Source: an uncultured Alphaproteobacteria bacterium (GTDB taxonomy: Bacteria; Pseudomonadota; Alphaproteobacteria; HIMB59). Taken from it: a stretch of 64,000 nucleotides of DNA. The DNA lies in the NCBI GenBank assembly GCA_902599045.1, contig CACKEA010000006.1, positions 1 to 64,000 on the forward strand. Direction: 5' to 3'. A model generated the notes under the pieces. It had not been told where the DNA came from, searched no databases, and was given only the letters and a program-made list of their open reading frames with translations. Both the position numbers and the translations under genes were made by a program. This document shows positions 44,193-52,442 of this stretch, one piece after another. The stretch's first letter is position 1. Each line of letters starts with the position of its first letter.

Positions 44193-45098
44193 ATGAACTC
44201 AACTAAATCCATACCCGATCATATTCAAAAAATAGACAATGATCTGTTAAAGCTGGAGAGAGCAAAAAGAAACTACTCTTTTATCTCTATTGGGATAGTG
44301 ATTTTAGTTTGTTATTTAGGTATCAGCGTTTCGGAAAATAGTAACGCTGGGAGTTTCGCAAGGGGTATCAGCAGTTTTTTTGACTACCCAGTTGATATTA
44401 TATCTGAAGCGTATCAATCTGGATTTAGTTTCTACGGATTAATCATCAAATACATTCCTGTTTTAATTGAAACCATCAATATGGCCGTATTTTCTACTAC
44501 CGTCGGTTTTATTGGTGGTTTAATTTTTAGTATATTTTCTGCAAGAAATTTAATTAAAAACCCGACTGTTATCTTTTGGGTCCGCAGACTCATGGACGTT
44601 TGTAGAGCGTTTCCTGAGCTTGTGATCGCTTTATTATTTTTATATTTGATGGGAAAATCAGCTCTGCCAGCCGTTATTGCAATCTCCATCCATACCGCTG
44701 GCGCGCTGGGCAAGCTCTTTTCTGAGGCTGTGGAAAATTGTGATATGAAACAAATAGAAGGGCTAGAGTCTGTTGGAGCAAAATGGATTATGCGAGTAAG
44801 ATTTGGCATCATCCCTCAAGTATTTCCCATCCTTTTATCCTACACTCTCCTTCGTTTAGAGATCAATGTTCGTGCTTCAACTATCCTTGGTTTTGTGGGG
44901 GCAGGAGGAATTGGTGAAATTTTATCGAAAAATATTCAATGGAAATATGGTGCAGATATTTGTGCTGTAATTCTCATACTAGTACTTACCATCACAGCAA
45001 TTGATTATCTCTCTAGGTATTTTCGAGGGATCTTGATTGGCGACGGAAAAAAAGGTTTGGGTTTCGGTACAAAAATTTTACCAGGAAAGAATGAATAA
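44193..45098 (+). CDS. phnE: Phosphonate ABC transporter permease PhnE1 (copy 2)
   Basis: This 301-aa membrane protein has IETINMAVFSTTVGFIGG, FPELVIALLFLYLMG, the coupling loop QIEGLESVGAKWIMRVRFG and ILGFVGAGGIGEIL. It follows the attenuator and overlaps phnE2 by 1 nt. It should form a heterodimeric channel with PhnE2. Confidence 0.94.
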   Translation: MNSTKSIPDHIQKIDNDLLKLERAKRNYSFISIGIVILVCYLGISVSENSNAGSFARGISSFFDYPVDIISEAYQSGFSFYGLIIKYIPVLIETINMAVFSTTVGFIGGLIFSIFSARNLIKNPTVIFWVRRLMDVCRAFPELVIALLFLYLMGKSALPAVIAISIHTAGALGKLFSEAVENCDMKQIEGLESVGAKWIMRVRFGIIPQVFPILLSYTLLRLEINVRASTILGFVGAGGIGEILSKNIQWKYGADICAVILILVLTITAIDYLSRYFRGILIGDGKKGLGFGTKILPGKNE

Positions 45099-46498
45099 TG
45101 AGTGATGTATCAATTCCTTTAAGAGATAAAATTTATCAAGATAACATTCACGTCTTTGAAACCGCTTCCAAAAAAGCAAAACAAACCGGTATTATTTTTA
45201 CTGTAGTCGTCCTTTACTTTCTTTTTGCCTTTTTTTCATTGGGCGTCGACAAGATTGCAGAGAAATGGAATCCTGAACGAGCGAGCTTCCTTGCTTTGGA
45301 TATTTATGCGCATAAAGATCACTTTAAAATGCCTTGGAAAAAAACTGAAAATAAACTCCAAATAACTTTAGAGGGCAATCTTCGCCAAGAGTATAAAGTT
45401 ACCCCAGAGTGGGCTGAGAAATCAGATGACAATAAATGGACAGTAACTCTTAAAAATGGTGGCAAAGTTGATGCCTACTATTTTCCTGATAATCCTTTAG
45501 CAGGTTACGCTGTTATGTACGATTTCCCTGGAGTGGAAGAAATATTCACTTTCAGAATTAATGAGGATAAACGACCTTATGTGGAAGGATATGAGGACCG
45601 AGTTGAAGAATTACCAGAATTTATTCGACAAACCAAAAATAAGCTTGAGGTAAGACCCTCTCTTTTTTCAAGAATTCAATTTACAAAATCAAAAATTGAA
45701 ATTCATCGTTTTAGTAGAGGATGGAAATATTTTTGGTTTGATAACAAAGGCCCACTCGACGGATACTCACTATTTGGGGCTCTGAGTAAAATCTTTAGTG
45801 GAGATAGAATTGTTGAAGAGATGTCTAACGCTAAGTTGATTTGGGTAGAGTTCACAGAAAATGAATTATGGCAACATGGTAAGGCCTGGTACGCACTGCT
45901 TGAGACGATTATCATGGCCTTCATGGGAACACTTATTGCTATGTTAGTGGGTTTTCCCCTCGCTTTTTTAGCAGCTTATAATATTACCCCTTTGGCAGGT
46001 GTAAGGTTTGCGGTAAGAAGACTTTTTGATTTTTTAAGAGGAATAGACTTTTTGGTTTGGAGCTTAATTTTCTTAAGAGCATTTGGCCCAGGGCCCTTTA
46101 CTGGTATCTTTGCCATCGCCTTTACAGATACGGGCACTCTTGGAAAATTAATGTCTGAGGCTATTGAGAATACAGAAAAAAATCAAAAAGAAGGTGTTGA
46201 GTCAACTGGTGCTAATAAGACCCTTCAAAATAGATTTGGTATTATTCCACAGATTCTTCCAGTTTTCATATCTCAATCTCTATACTATTTGGAATCAAAT
46301 ACTAGAGGGGCGGTTATTATTGGTGCGATGGGTGCTGGTGGTATTGGCTTACAATTTTTAGGGGCATTACAAACAGGTACTGATTTTGAAAATGTAGCTT
46401 ATTACACCGTCCTTGTTGTTGGCGTTGTAATTGCCATGGATATGTTTTCAGCTTGGCTTAGAAAAAAACTCATCGTTCCTTTCGGACAATTTGGATAA
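45098..46498 (+). CDS. phnE: Phosphonate ABC transporter permease PhnE2 with large periplasmic insertion (copy 2)
   Basis: This 466-aa protein is well above the 260-300 aa of simple PhnE. After helix 1 (about 28-48) comes a hydrophilic, probably periplasmic segment of about 215 residues. The permease core then follows, with LLETIIMAFMGTLIAMLVGF, FLRGIDFLVWSLIFLRAFG, the coupling loop QKEGVESTGANKTLQNRFG and IIGAMGAGGIGLQFLG. From memory, long PhnE2 proteins with such an insertion occur in other alphaproteobacteria. The insertion may dock the binding protein. Confidence 0.92.
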   Translation: MSDVSIPLRDKIYQDNIHVFETASKKAKQTGIIFTVVVLYFLFAFFSLGVDKIAEKWNPERASFLALDIYAHKDHFKMPWKKTENKLQITLEGNLRQEYKVTPEWAEKSDDNKWTVTLKNGGKVDAYYFPDNPLAGYAVMYDFPGVEEIFTFRINEDKRPYVEGYEDRVEELPEFIRQTKNKLEVRPSLFSRIQFTKSKIEIHRFSRGWKYFWFDNKGPLDGYSLFGALSKIFSGDRIVEEMSNAKLIWVEFTENELWQHGKAWYALLETIIMAFMGTLIAMLVGFPLAFLAAYNITPLAGVRFAVRRLFDFLRGIDFLVWSLIFLRAFGPGPFTGIFAIAFTDTGTLGKLMSEAIENTEKNQKEGVESTGANKTLQNRFGIIPQILPVFISQSLYYLESNTRGAVIIGAMGAGGIGLQFLGALQTGTDFENVAYYTVLVVGVVIAMDMFSAWLRKKLIVPFGQFG

Positions 46499-46544
46499 AC
46501 ACATGTTTAATAATTTTTTAATAATTAAAAATTATAATATACTT

Positions 46545-46961
46545 ATGAAAAAATTAACTTTGTTATTCCTTTTATTTTCTTTTAACTCTTTTGCAAACGA
46601 TCATGGTGAAAAAACAGATGAGGGTTTGATTATTCTAGATGAAAAAACTGCAGAAAATCAAATGGCTGGTTCTGCTGAGGATACCGACGCTGTCTTTGAA
46701 AAAAACTTGGCAAATTGTACTGACCTAAAAGTCGCCATGCTAAGAGGCAAACTACTTTTAGATATGAATAAAGCCTGCACCCAGGCTAAAGATGTTGCTT
46801 TGGAAAAGTTGGAAGAAGGTATTAAGCTTTGCTCAGAGGGTAATAGCTTTATGGCTCAAATGACGTTACAAGAAGGTATCGACGCAGCTGTTAAGGGAAA
46901 TATATCCGGAAGAGATTTAACTGGGAAAGATTGTTCCGAGTTTGATATTACAATTAATTAA
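46545..46961 (+). CDS. Small secreted protein of unknown function after phnE2
   Basis: ATG 46545 gives 138 aa with a signal peptide (MKKLTLLFLLFSFNSFA) and an acidic mature part with four cysteines (in NCTDLK, KACTQ, LCSEG, DCSEF), likely two disulfides. The track's longer frame begins inside phnE2 and hides the signal sequence. I do not recognise a family. It lies 46 nt behind the phosphonate transporter in the same direction and may be co-transcribed. Confidence 0.7.
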   Translation: MKKLTLLFLLFSFNSFANDHGEKTDEGLIILDEKTAENQMAGSAEDTDAVFEKNLANCTDLKVAMLRGKLLLDMNKACTQAKDVALEKLEEGIKLCSEGNSFMAQMTLQEGIDAAVKGNISGRDLTGKDCSEFDITIN

Positions 46962-46968
46962 GAATTCT

Positions 46969-47856
46969 TTACTGAAGATTTAATAGTTCTAGAACTTTTT
47001 GAACACTTCCCTTATGGTAGGAGGCGTGCTGAGGCTTCAATTCCAAATTTAAATTTAGATGGTCGGGAAAACTATTGTCAGTAAAAATTTTGTCAAAATT
47101 AATATCACCCCATCCCAAAGGTAAATGCAGGTCGCCTAATCCATAAGAAACTTCCTCGGTGGAGTAATAGGGCTGAAACGTTTTTAATTTCCCAAAAGAG
47201 TCATGAATATGAACGTGTTCGGCATAAGGAGCAATCGCATTAATTTCAGAGAAAAAATCTAAATTTAGCCAATTGGAATTAATATAAGCATGAGAGATGT
47301 CTAAACAGGCACGAAGATTTTTGTGATCAATTTTGCTAATTTGGTTGGAGAGTTCTGAAGGGGTGGGGGCGTAATGTTTAGGGGTTACACAAAATATGTT
47401 TTCTGTTGCAATTACAACATTATGTTTCTCGGCGTACTCAGCTAATTCACTATACGCATCTTGCTGTTGTGACATCAAAGATTGGTAAACGTCTTTATTT
47501 TCAAAATCCTCAATCTTACAAATCCCAAAATGAGTAACTAGGTGTGAGGCATTAATTTCTGCTGAAACCTCGATATCTCTTTTAATAATTTCTTTGTGCA
47601 TTTCGAGATGGTCCGTATCAAATAAATTGGCGGAGAGTTCACCATGAACGCTGTAATCTAATTCTTGGGATAACAGTGATTGCTTCAGTAATCTGAGTTC
47701 ATTTTGATTGATTTTTTGTCCGACAATCACATTAGTTGAACAGATGGGCACCTCGATCGAGGTCACACCGAAACTTCTAACTCTTTCTATTTGTGAGTTA
47801 AAGGAGAGTATATTTTCTTTTTCACATTGAATCGTAAAACCTGCTTTTTTAACCAT
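46969..47856 (-). CDS. Sugar phosphate isomerase/epimerase family protein (TIM barrel)
   Basis: This 295-aa AP-endonuclease-2-type barrel has metal ligands in HLVTHFGIC, IATENIFCV (Glu), ACLDISHAYIN (Asp, His), HVHIHDSFGKL (His) and LNLELKPQH (Glu). The substrate is unknown. It is convergent with the phosphonate transporter operon, 7 nt from the secreted-protein gene. The MFS gene lies 59 nt upstream on the same strand. Confidence 0.85.
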   Translation of the reverse strand: MVKKAGFTIQCEKENILSFNSQIERVRSFGVTSIEVPICSTNVIVGQKINQNELRLLKQSLLSQELDYSVHGELSANLFDTDHLEMHKEIIKRDIEVSAEINASHLVTHFGICKIEDFENKDVYQSLMSQQQDAYSELAEYAEKHNVVIATENIFCVTPKHYAPTPSELSNQISKIDHKNLRACLDISHAYINSNWLNLDFFSEINAIAPYAEHVHIHDSFGKLKTFQPYYSTEEVSYGLGDLHLPLGWGDINFDKIFTDNSFPDHLNLNLELKPQHASYHKGSVQKVLELLNLQ

Positions 47857-47915
47857 TTAACAATGTTAATCAGTAATGTTAAATTAGTGTGAATTTTCAA
47901 TGAACTAAAAAAAAA

Positions 47916-49088
47916 TTATTTTTTTTTCTGATAAATAATGCTTATTAATTTATAAGTTCCAAGTGATGCGATAATTGTTAAACACATCATCAATACGATT
48001 GTAATGTTGTATCCAAAAAATCCCCATAAAATAGATACAAGAAAAGGCCCCATCGCATAGGTGCTTATTCTTATGCTGCTCATGTAGAGAGCCGTCTTTC
48101 CAAAATTTGTTGTTCCAAATATTTCTTTTTGAATGAGAGGAGATATAATGGAGTCGATACCCAATATGGCCCCTTGAAGACATATATACAATATTGGAAA
48201 AAAAATAGCGGTTTCTGAAAATAGTAACATAATCAAACAAGCCACTAAAATAAATTCCCCAAAAAATCTAATATGGAGGTTTTTGATTTTTTTTGGAACA
48301 ATATTGATAAGGACCCTCCCGGCCACTTGAGAGGGACCGAGTAAAGACATTATAAAGACTCCAAAGCTATTAGAATAATTTTTTTCAATTAGTATAGGGA
48401 TCGTATGAGTTACAAGTGCAGCATGATTAAAGCCGATAAAGGTAATAGGGATCAAAATTAAATAAAATCGATAGTCTAAGTAAATTTTTTCATAATTGAC
48501 ATTCTCTACTCTTGTCACCTCAGGGAGTTTATTTTTTCGAATAAAATAGATACCCAAAAAATTACAAGGAATTCCAATTAATAAAGCTATTAAAAAAAAT
48601 ATTTCGACTACAAATTTCCAGTCCCCCATTGTTAAAAGAAAACTACTTAACGGAAAGGTAATAGTACTTGCAAATCCAGCGATGAGCGTAACAATCGTAA
48701 TGTATTTTCTTGGATTATTTTGAATTCTAATCGTGAGAAACGAAAAACAAATATCATACCCAAGCCCCGCAGAACTCCAACCAATTAATATCCAAGAAAG
48801 AGCAAAAATATAAAAATTATCAAATGTAATTTGAAGAAAAAGCCCTATTAATAAAACAAATCCAGATATTGTCATTAAGATATGAGTTTTATCTCGATCG
48901 AGGTATTTCCCAAGAAAAGGGCTAGTTACCGCATGTAATAATAAACCAAAGGTAAAAATCATAGTGAGAGTAGAAATAGGTTGAGTTAGAACGCTATTCC
49001 ACTCCAATAGTAAAGACGGGAAGAGATACCACGTACATCCATAGAAAACTGTTTGGGCAACGCCCAATAATAGAGCAGGTAGAATCAT
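47916..49088 (-). CDS. Major facilitator superfamily transporter
   Basis: This 390-aa protein has 12 predicted helices. The helix 2-3 loop reads PFLGKYLDRDKTHILM, the usual MFS G-x3-D-R-x type motif, and a second-half equivalent reads SQVAGRVLINIVPKKIK. It most resembles the monocarboxylate/oxalate-formate carrier group. It probably moves an organic acid or sugar with the neighbouring isomerase. Its start overlaps an ATG on the other strand (CATG), so the plus-strand ORF there must begin later. Confidence 0.85.
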   Translation of the reverse strand: MILPALLLGVAQTVFYGCTWYLFPSLLLEWNSVLTQPISTLTMIFTFGLLLHAVTSPFLGKYLDRDKTHILMTISGFVLLIGLFLQITFDNFYIFALSWILIGWSSAGLGYDICFSFLTIRIQNNPRKYITIVTLIAGFASTITFPLSSFLLTMGDWKFVVEIFFLIALLIGIPCNFLGIYFIRKNKLPEVTRVENVNYEKIYLDYRFYLILIPITFIGFNHAALVTHTIPILIEKNYSNSFGVFIMSLLGPSQVAGRVLINIVPKKIKNLHIRFFGEFILVACLIMLLFSETAIFFPILYICLQGAILGIDSIISPLIQKEIFGTTNFGKTALYMSSIRISTYAMGPFLVSILWGFFGYNITIVLMMCLTIIASLGTYKLISIIYQKKK

Positions 49089-49134
49089 GGGATGTAATAA
49101 AAATTTAACTAATGTATGTGAATGTAATATTAAA

Positions 49135-49434
49135 ATGGTACCAAATATTTCCAGATTAACAAAAAATATTTTTGCCCTAGTTGTTTATCTAAAAAAAAGA
49201 AATGCCTTTTTAGGAATTGATGATCCTATTTATCATCAATTTAATGAAAAATTCATTCAAGACTTAATTAATAAGGACCAATTTAATTTTCATAATTTAA
49301 TATGGAATAAGCATGCAATTTTATTAAAAGATTTAAATCACCCTCAATACTTTATAAAAGAATATTCAAATACGATGATATCTGTAATGACCGATGTATA
49401 CTTATCAGGCTACAGACTTGATACAAAAACTTAA
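49135..49434 (+). CDS. Hypothetical protein
   Basis: This is a 99-aa soluble protein from the Met at 49135; the track start at 49087 overlaps the MFS start codon and is unlikely. It has TKNIFALVVYLKKRNAFLGI and a helical C-terminus. It is not recognised. It ends sharing an A with the start of a 43-aa membrane protein, which supports both being real. Confidence 0.5.
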   Translation: MVPNISRLTKNIFALVVYLKKRNAFLGIDDPIYHQFNEKFIQDLINKDQFNFHNLIWNKHAILLKDLNHPQYFIKEYSNTMISVMTDVYLSGYRLDTKT

Positions 49435-49565
49435 TGATTTTTATTTCCCTAGCTCTTATTTTAGTTGGATTTGTATTAATGGAAATTATGTCAAGAAGAA
49501 TAACTAAAATGGAGCTTGAAATGAGGAAGAACATGCAAAATCAAGAAAAATTAAATAAAAAATAG
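49434..49565 (+). CDS. 43-aa small membrane protein
   Basis: This is below the ORF-track size limit. The frame starts on the stop codon of the previous gene (TAATG) and encodes an N-terminal hydrophobic helix (IFISLALILVGFVLM) followed by a charged Lys/Glu tail. Translational coupling and the clear helix-plus-tail design support it. Function unknown. Confidence 0.5.
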   Translation: MIFISLALILVGFVLMEIMSRRITKMELEMRKNMQNQEKLNKK

Positions 49566-49637
49566 AAATTATTTAATTTCATAAAAATTAAAACATTTGT
49601 AAATATTTTCTTAATATTTCAGTGTTAAGTATAATTT

Positions 49638-49991
49638 ATGCTTAATTTTATAGATTATATTAAAGCATGGGTAGAAGCGATGGAGAACAAGAATCCTGAA
49701 CAACTTGAATCTATTTTACATGACGAATTTCAATGGACTTCACATCACAAATCCTCCCTCCCGATGCAGGTCAGATCTAAAAAAGAAACCATTGCATGGT
49801 GTTTAGAAACAAAAGCAAAATTCCTCGATACGAAACCACTTTACACAAATGATGACGTATTCGTATTTGTGCAAGATATCATCCCACCTGAAGAAAAAAA
49901 TTCTAAATTTGTGACTATGGATCTTGTAAAAATCAAAAACGATAAAATTCTCTCACATAATCATGTTCGTGGGATTCATCCTGAGAGTTAA
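49638..49991 (+). CDS. SnoaL/NTF2-like protein
   Basis: This 117-aa soluble cone-shaped-barrel protein has KAWVEAMENKNPEQLESILH-type helices, then DEFQWTSHH, and a C-terminal VTMDLVKIKNDKILSHNHV, where the family usually closes the pocket. Such proteins bind or isomerise small ligands. Similar proteins recur at 51614, 54119 and 55741. Confidence 0.65.
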   Translation: MLNFIDYIKAWVEAMENKNPEQLESILHDEFQWTSHHKSSLPMQVRSKKETIAWCLETKAKFLDTKPLYTNDDVFVFVQDIIPPEEKNSKFVTMDLVKIKNDKILSHNHVRGIHPES

Positions 49992-50006
49992 AAATATTAA
50001 AAATTT

Positions 50007-50239
50007 TTAAGATTTCTTTTTTTGGGTAGCCTTAGATGAAGACTTCTTTTTTTTTGTCACTTTTTTTTTGGGAGATGGGACTTTTGTTTTTTTCTTTTTG
50101 GCTTTTTGTTCTTTTGGTTTTTCTTCTATTTGGGTATTACTGGGGGAAGAAACCTTTGGAGTTGACTTTCTATTTTTAATAAAAATCCAAAAACGAAACC
50201 TACCAAGCCAAATATAACAATTAATAATAAAGGATCCAT
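50007..50239 (-). pseudogene. Frameshifted small membrane protein with Lys-rich tail
   Basis: The frame from ATG 50239 encodes a membrane helix (DPLLLIVIFGLVGFVFGFLL) and stops after 37 codons. A -1 shift at a run of five A (T5 on the plus strand, 50173-50177) opens KNRKSTPKVSSP and a long Lys/Ser/Pro tail ending at a stop at 50007. Six A would give one continuous protein of about 77 aa. The cause may be a sequencing error, a real mutation, or slippage at the homopolymer. Confidence 0.6.
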
Positions 50240-50243
50240 AGAT

Positions 50244-50375
50244 TTAGTTATGTAGCTTTAAATTGAAAGAAATTATTTTTTTGAAATGTGGTGCAATGTA
50301 TTTTTTAAAAGCTTTATAAGCAAAAAATCCAAGCATACATGCAGAAATTAAGGCTAGTGTTGTTCCGATACACAT
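50244..50375 (-). CDS. 43-aa small membrane protein
   Basis: This is missing from the track because of its size. It has an N-terminal hydrophobic helix (CIGTTLALISACMLGFFAY) followed by a basic tail (KAFKKYIAPHFKK). It lies 4 nt upstream of the frameshifted membrane gene on the same strand and is probably co-transcribed with it. No family recognised. Confidence 0.5.
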   Translation of the reverse strand: MCIGTTLALISACMLGFFAYKAFKKYIAPHFKKIISFNLKLHN

Positions 50376-50465
50376 TCGCTGAATTTATCATAATTAAAAT
50401 TATTAAAAAGTTTAAGTGATGCTTTTAATAAAAAATTCATAAAAAAAATTATATTAAATACAACC

Positions 50466-51107
50466 ATGACTAAGATAATAAAGAAAAAAGGCAATATTCA
50501 TAAATTAGCTAAACTTACCAAAGTCAAACTCGGTCAATGGAATGAGGTATGCGAGAGATCAGTAATTACTGACTCAGAAATTGGTGACTACTCTTATATA
50601 ATGGAAGACTGTGATATTGCCAATACGATCATTGGCAAATTTTGCTCTATCGCAAGAAATATTAGAATTAATGCAAGTAATCACCCCACATGGCAAATTA
50701 GTCAACATCATTGGACCTATCGAACGGAGTCTTACAAGCTTGGAAAAGACGACAAGGATTTTTTTCAATGGAGAAAAAAAAATACTGTAATTATTGGCAA
50801 TGATGTATGGATTGGTCATGGCGCCATTATTCTACCAGGGGTAAAAATATCTGATGGGGCGGTAATTGCGGCCGGTGCTGTCGTCACTAAAGATGTTCCA
50901 GCATATAAAATAAGTGGCGGCGTTCCATCTAAAATTATCAAAGATAGATTTAGCCCGAAATATGTAAAAAAACTTCTCTCAATCGCGTATTGGGATTGGG
51001 ATCGAAAAATGCTCAAAGCCAGATTGGCTGATATAAGAAAATTAAATGTAGAGAGTTTTATTGATAAATATTACTTTCCAACAGATAAAGATATTAAGAA
51101 AACCTAA
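50466..51107 (+). CDS. Hexapeptide-repeat acetyltransferase of the phosphonate-associated type
   Basis: This 213-aa left-handed beta-helix protein has repeats [22 protein letters not shown], the catalytic-loop-like [18 protein letters not shown], and [21 protein letters not shown], then [11 protein letters not shown]. This arrangement matches the transferase-hexapeptide family often encoded in phn operons and related to chloramphenicol acetyltransferases. Here it stands alone about 4 kb past the phosphonate cluster. It may acetylate an aminophosphonate; that is inference. Confidence 0.8.
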   Translation: MTKIIKKKGNIHKLAKLTKVKLGQWNEVCERSVITDSEIGDYSYIMEDCDIANTIIGKFCSIARNIRINASNHPTWQISQHHWTYRTESYKLGKDDKDFFQWRKKNTVIIGNDVWIGHGAIILPGVKISDGAVIAAGAVVTKDVPAYKISGGVPSKIIKDRFSPKYVKKLLSIAYWDWDRKMLKARLADIRKLNVESFIDKYYFPTDKDIKKT

Positions 51108-51168
51108 TGATTGTTTTCATGGACTTAAGAAATTGAATTTAATCACAATCTTTTTTGATTAGTTCTTA

Positions 51169-51489
51169 CTAACGATTGTCACCGGAACCTGAGAGTTTCC
51201 CACGGTTCACTCTGTCTTGTAATTTGTCTATGTTTAATTTAGCAATAGACTCCAAATCCCAACCAATATCATCAGCCAATAAGCTGATATACCAAAGACA
51301 ATCGCCAATTTCAGAGGCGATATCTTTACTAACATCTTTAATTTCTGTTCTATCACGGAGCACTTTTTTTACTTTGTTTGCAACCTCTCCTGCTTCACCT
51401 GCTAAACCTAGTGCCGGGTAAACCACTGCTTTATCTTTTGGGTATATCGCGGTGTTCTTCGCTTGAATTTGATAATCATTTAATTTCAT
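51169..51489 (-). CDS. MazG-like nucleotide pyrophosphohydrolase
   Basis: This 106-aa all-helical protein has the metal-binding pattern LAGEAGEVANKVKK followed by SEIGDCLWYISLLADD, the E-x2-E and E-x2-D pairs of the MazG/dUTPase-like family. It hydrolyses non-canonical or excess nucleoside triphosphates. It stands alone; a hairpin lies upstream at 51574. Confidence 0.85.
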   Translation of the reverse strand: MKLNDYQIQAKNTAIYPKDKAVVYPALGLAGEAGEVANKVKKVLRDRTEIKDVSKDIASEIGDCLWYISLLADDIGWDLESIAKLNIDKLQDRVNRGKLSGSGDNR

Positions 51490-51573
51490 CTATTTAACTC
51501 TCCCTACATTGCTAAGACACTTGTTTTTGTATCTTCCCAATTCATATAGATAATATCATCATTTTACTCTTAG

Positions 51574-51598
51574 AAGCCTGTGATAATTTCACAGGCTT
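51574..51598. terminator. Hairpin with AGCCTGTGA stem
   Basis: AAGCCTGTGA and TCACAGGCTT form a perfect 10-bp stem with a 5-nt loop, downstream of the leftward gene ending at 51614. A T-rich tail follows on the plus strand (TTTATATAT), while the minus strand has none. It is the second hairpin in the window with an AGCCyGTGA core. Confidence 0.65.
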
Positions 51599-51613
51599 TT
51601 ATATATAATTTAC

Positions 51614-51952
51614 TTAGTTGGTAGTCTTTAATTCTGTGGCGCCAGTTTCAGATCTCCACAAAAGACCATCTTTTTTCAAACTCACCATCAATAAGGCTTC
51701 TTTGTCACCCGATTTATATGTATTAAATGAATGCGTCACTAAGATATCATCATTCTCATATATACATCTGTGATTCTCTTGGACTAAGACCTCCATGAAC
51801 TCTTTAAATTCCTCATCTGGCAAGTCGTCTGCGCGAGTTATTACTTTACCTGAAGAATGAAAAACAAACTGCCAATCATCATGAAAACATTCTCTATGTC
51901 CCTTTACATCTTTATTTATCCATGTTTCTCTCATTTTTGCGTATAAAGTCAT
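51614..51952 (-). CDS. SnoaL/NTF2-like protein
   Basis: This 112-aa protein has RETWINKDVKGHRECFHDDW at the N-terminus and a C-terminal EALLMVSLKKDGLLWRSETGATEL, consistent with the NTF2-like ligand-binding fold. It follows the EthD-like gene by 24 nt on the same strand, so they form a two-gene unit. Function unknown. Confidence 0.65.
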   Translation of the reverse strand: MTLYAKMRETWINKDVKGHRECFHDDWQFVFHSSGKVITRADDLPDEEFKEFMEVLVQENHRCIYENDDILVTHSFNTYKSGDKEALLMVSLKKDGLLWRSETGATELKTTN

Positions 51953-51976
51953 AATTATTTCTCCTTTTATGTTTAT

Positions 51977-52261
51977 TTAATTTTGATGATTTAAGGTTAC
52001 TTGACCCACAAATGTTTCAACTGAAACCCTATTATCTTTATTAGTGTCTAGTCTTTTTTCCCTTGCTGCATCTGCATCTTTCATAGCTTTCTCATCAGGA
52101 TAAATCGTAACTGCCATCAAAGTATCATCGCTAATTCGCACACCAATCAATTGACTCGCTTGCGGAAATTCAGATGGTGCATTCTGCGTATATCCTTCTG
52201 ACTGTTTGTCAGCAGCCTCTTTTGAAGCCATTTTAACAGTTGTTATTCTTGCTATACTCAT
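51977..52261 (-). CDS. Small dimeric alpha+beta-barrel protein
   Basis: This 94-aa protein begins with a beta strand (MSIARITTVKM), a helix, a strand with the conserved-type VRISDDTLMAVTIYPDEKAM, and a final strand (VSVETFVGQVTL). That is the ferredoxin-like half-barrel seen in monooxygenase-like and stress-responsive A/B barrel proteins. It is followed by the NTF2-like gene. Pairing of these two folds recurs across this zone. Confidence 0.55.
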   Translation of the reverse strand: MSIARITTVKMASKEAADKQSEGYTQNAPSEFPQASQLIGVRISDDTLMAVTIYPDEKAMKDADAAREKRLDTNKDNRVSVETFVGQVTLNHQN

Positions 52262-52442
52262 TTAAAGCTCCTCCTTTATCTTGAACTGAATTATCTAACT
52301 AATATTTCAATATTACATTCTCATATCACTTTTATTAAATATTTAATTTCATGATTAACTTGAGCATTTTGCATATCATAAAGTTATAATTATAATTATA
52401 CTCTAACATATTAAGTTATTTCTATATGAAAGGAGTAGATTT

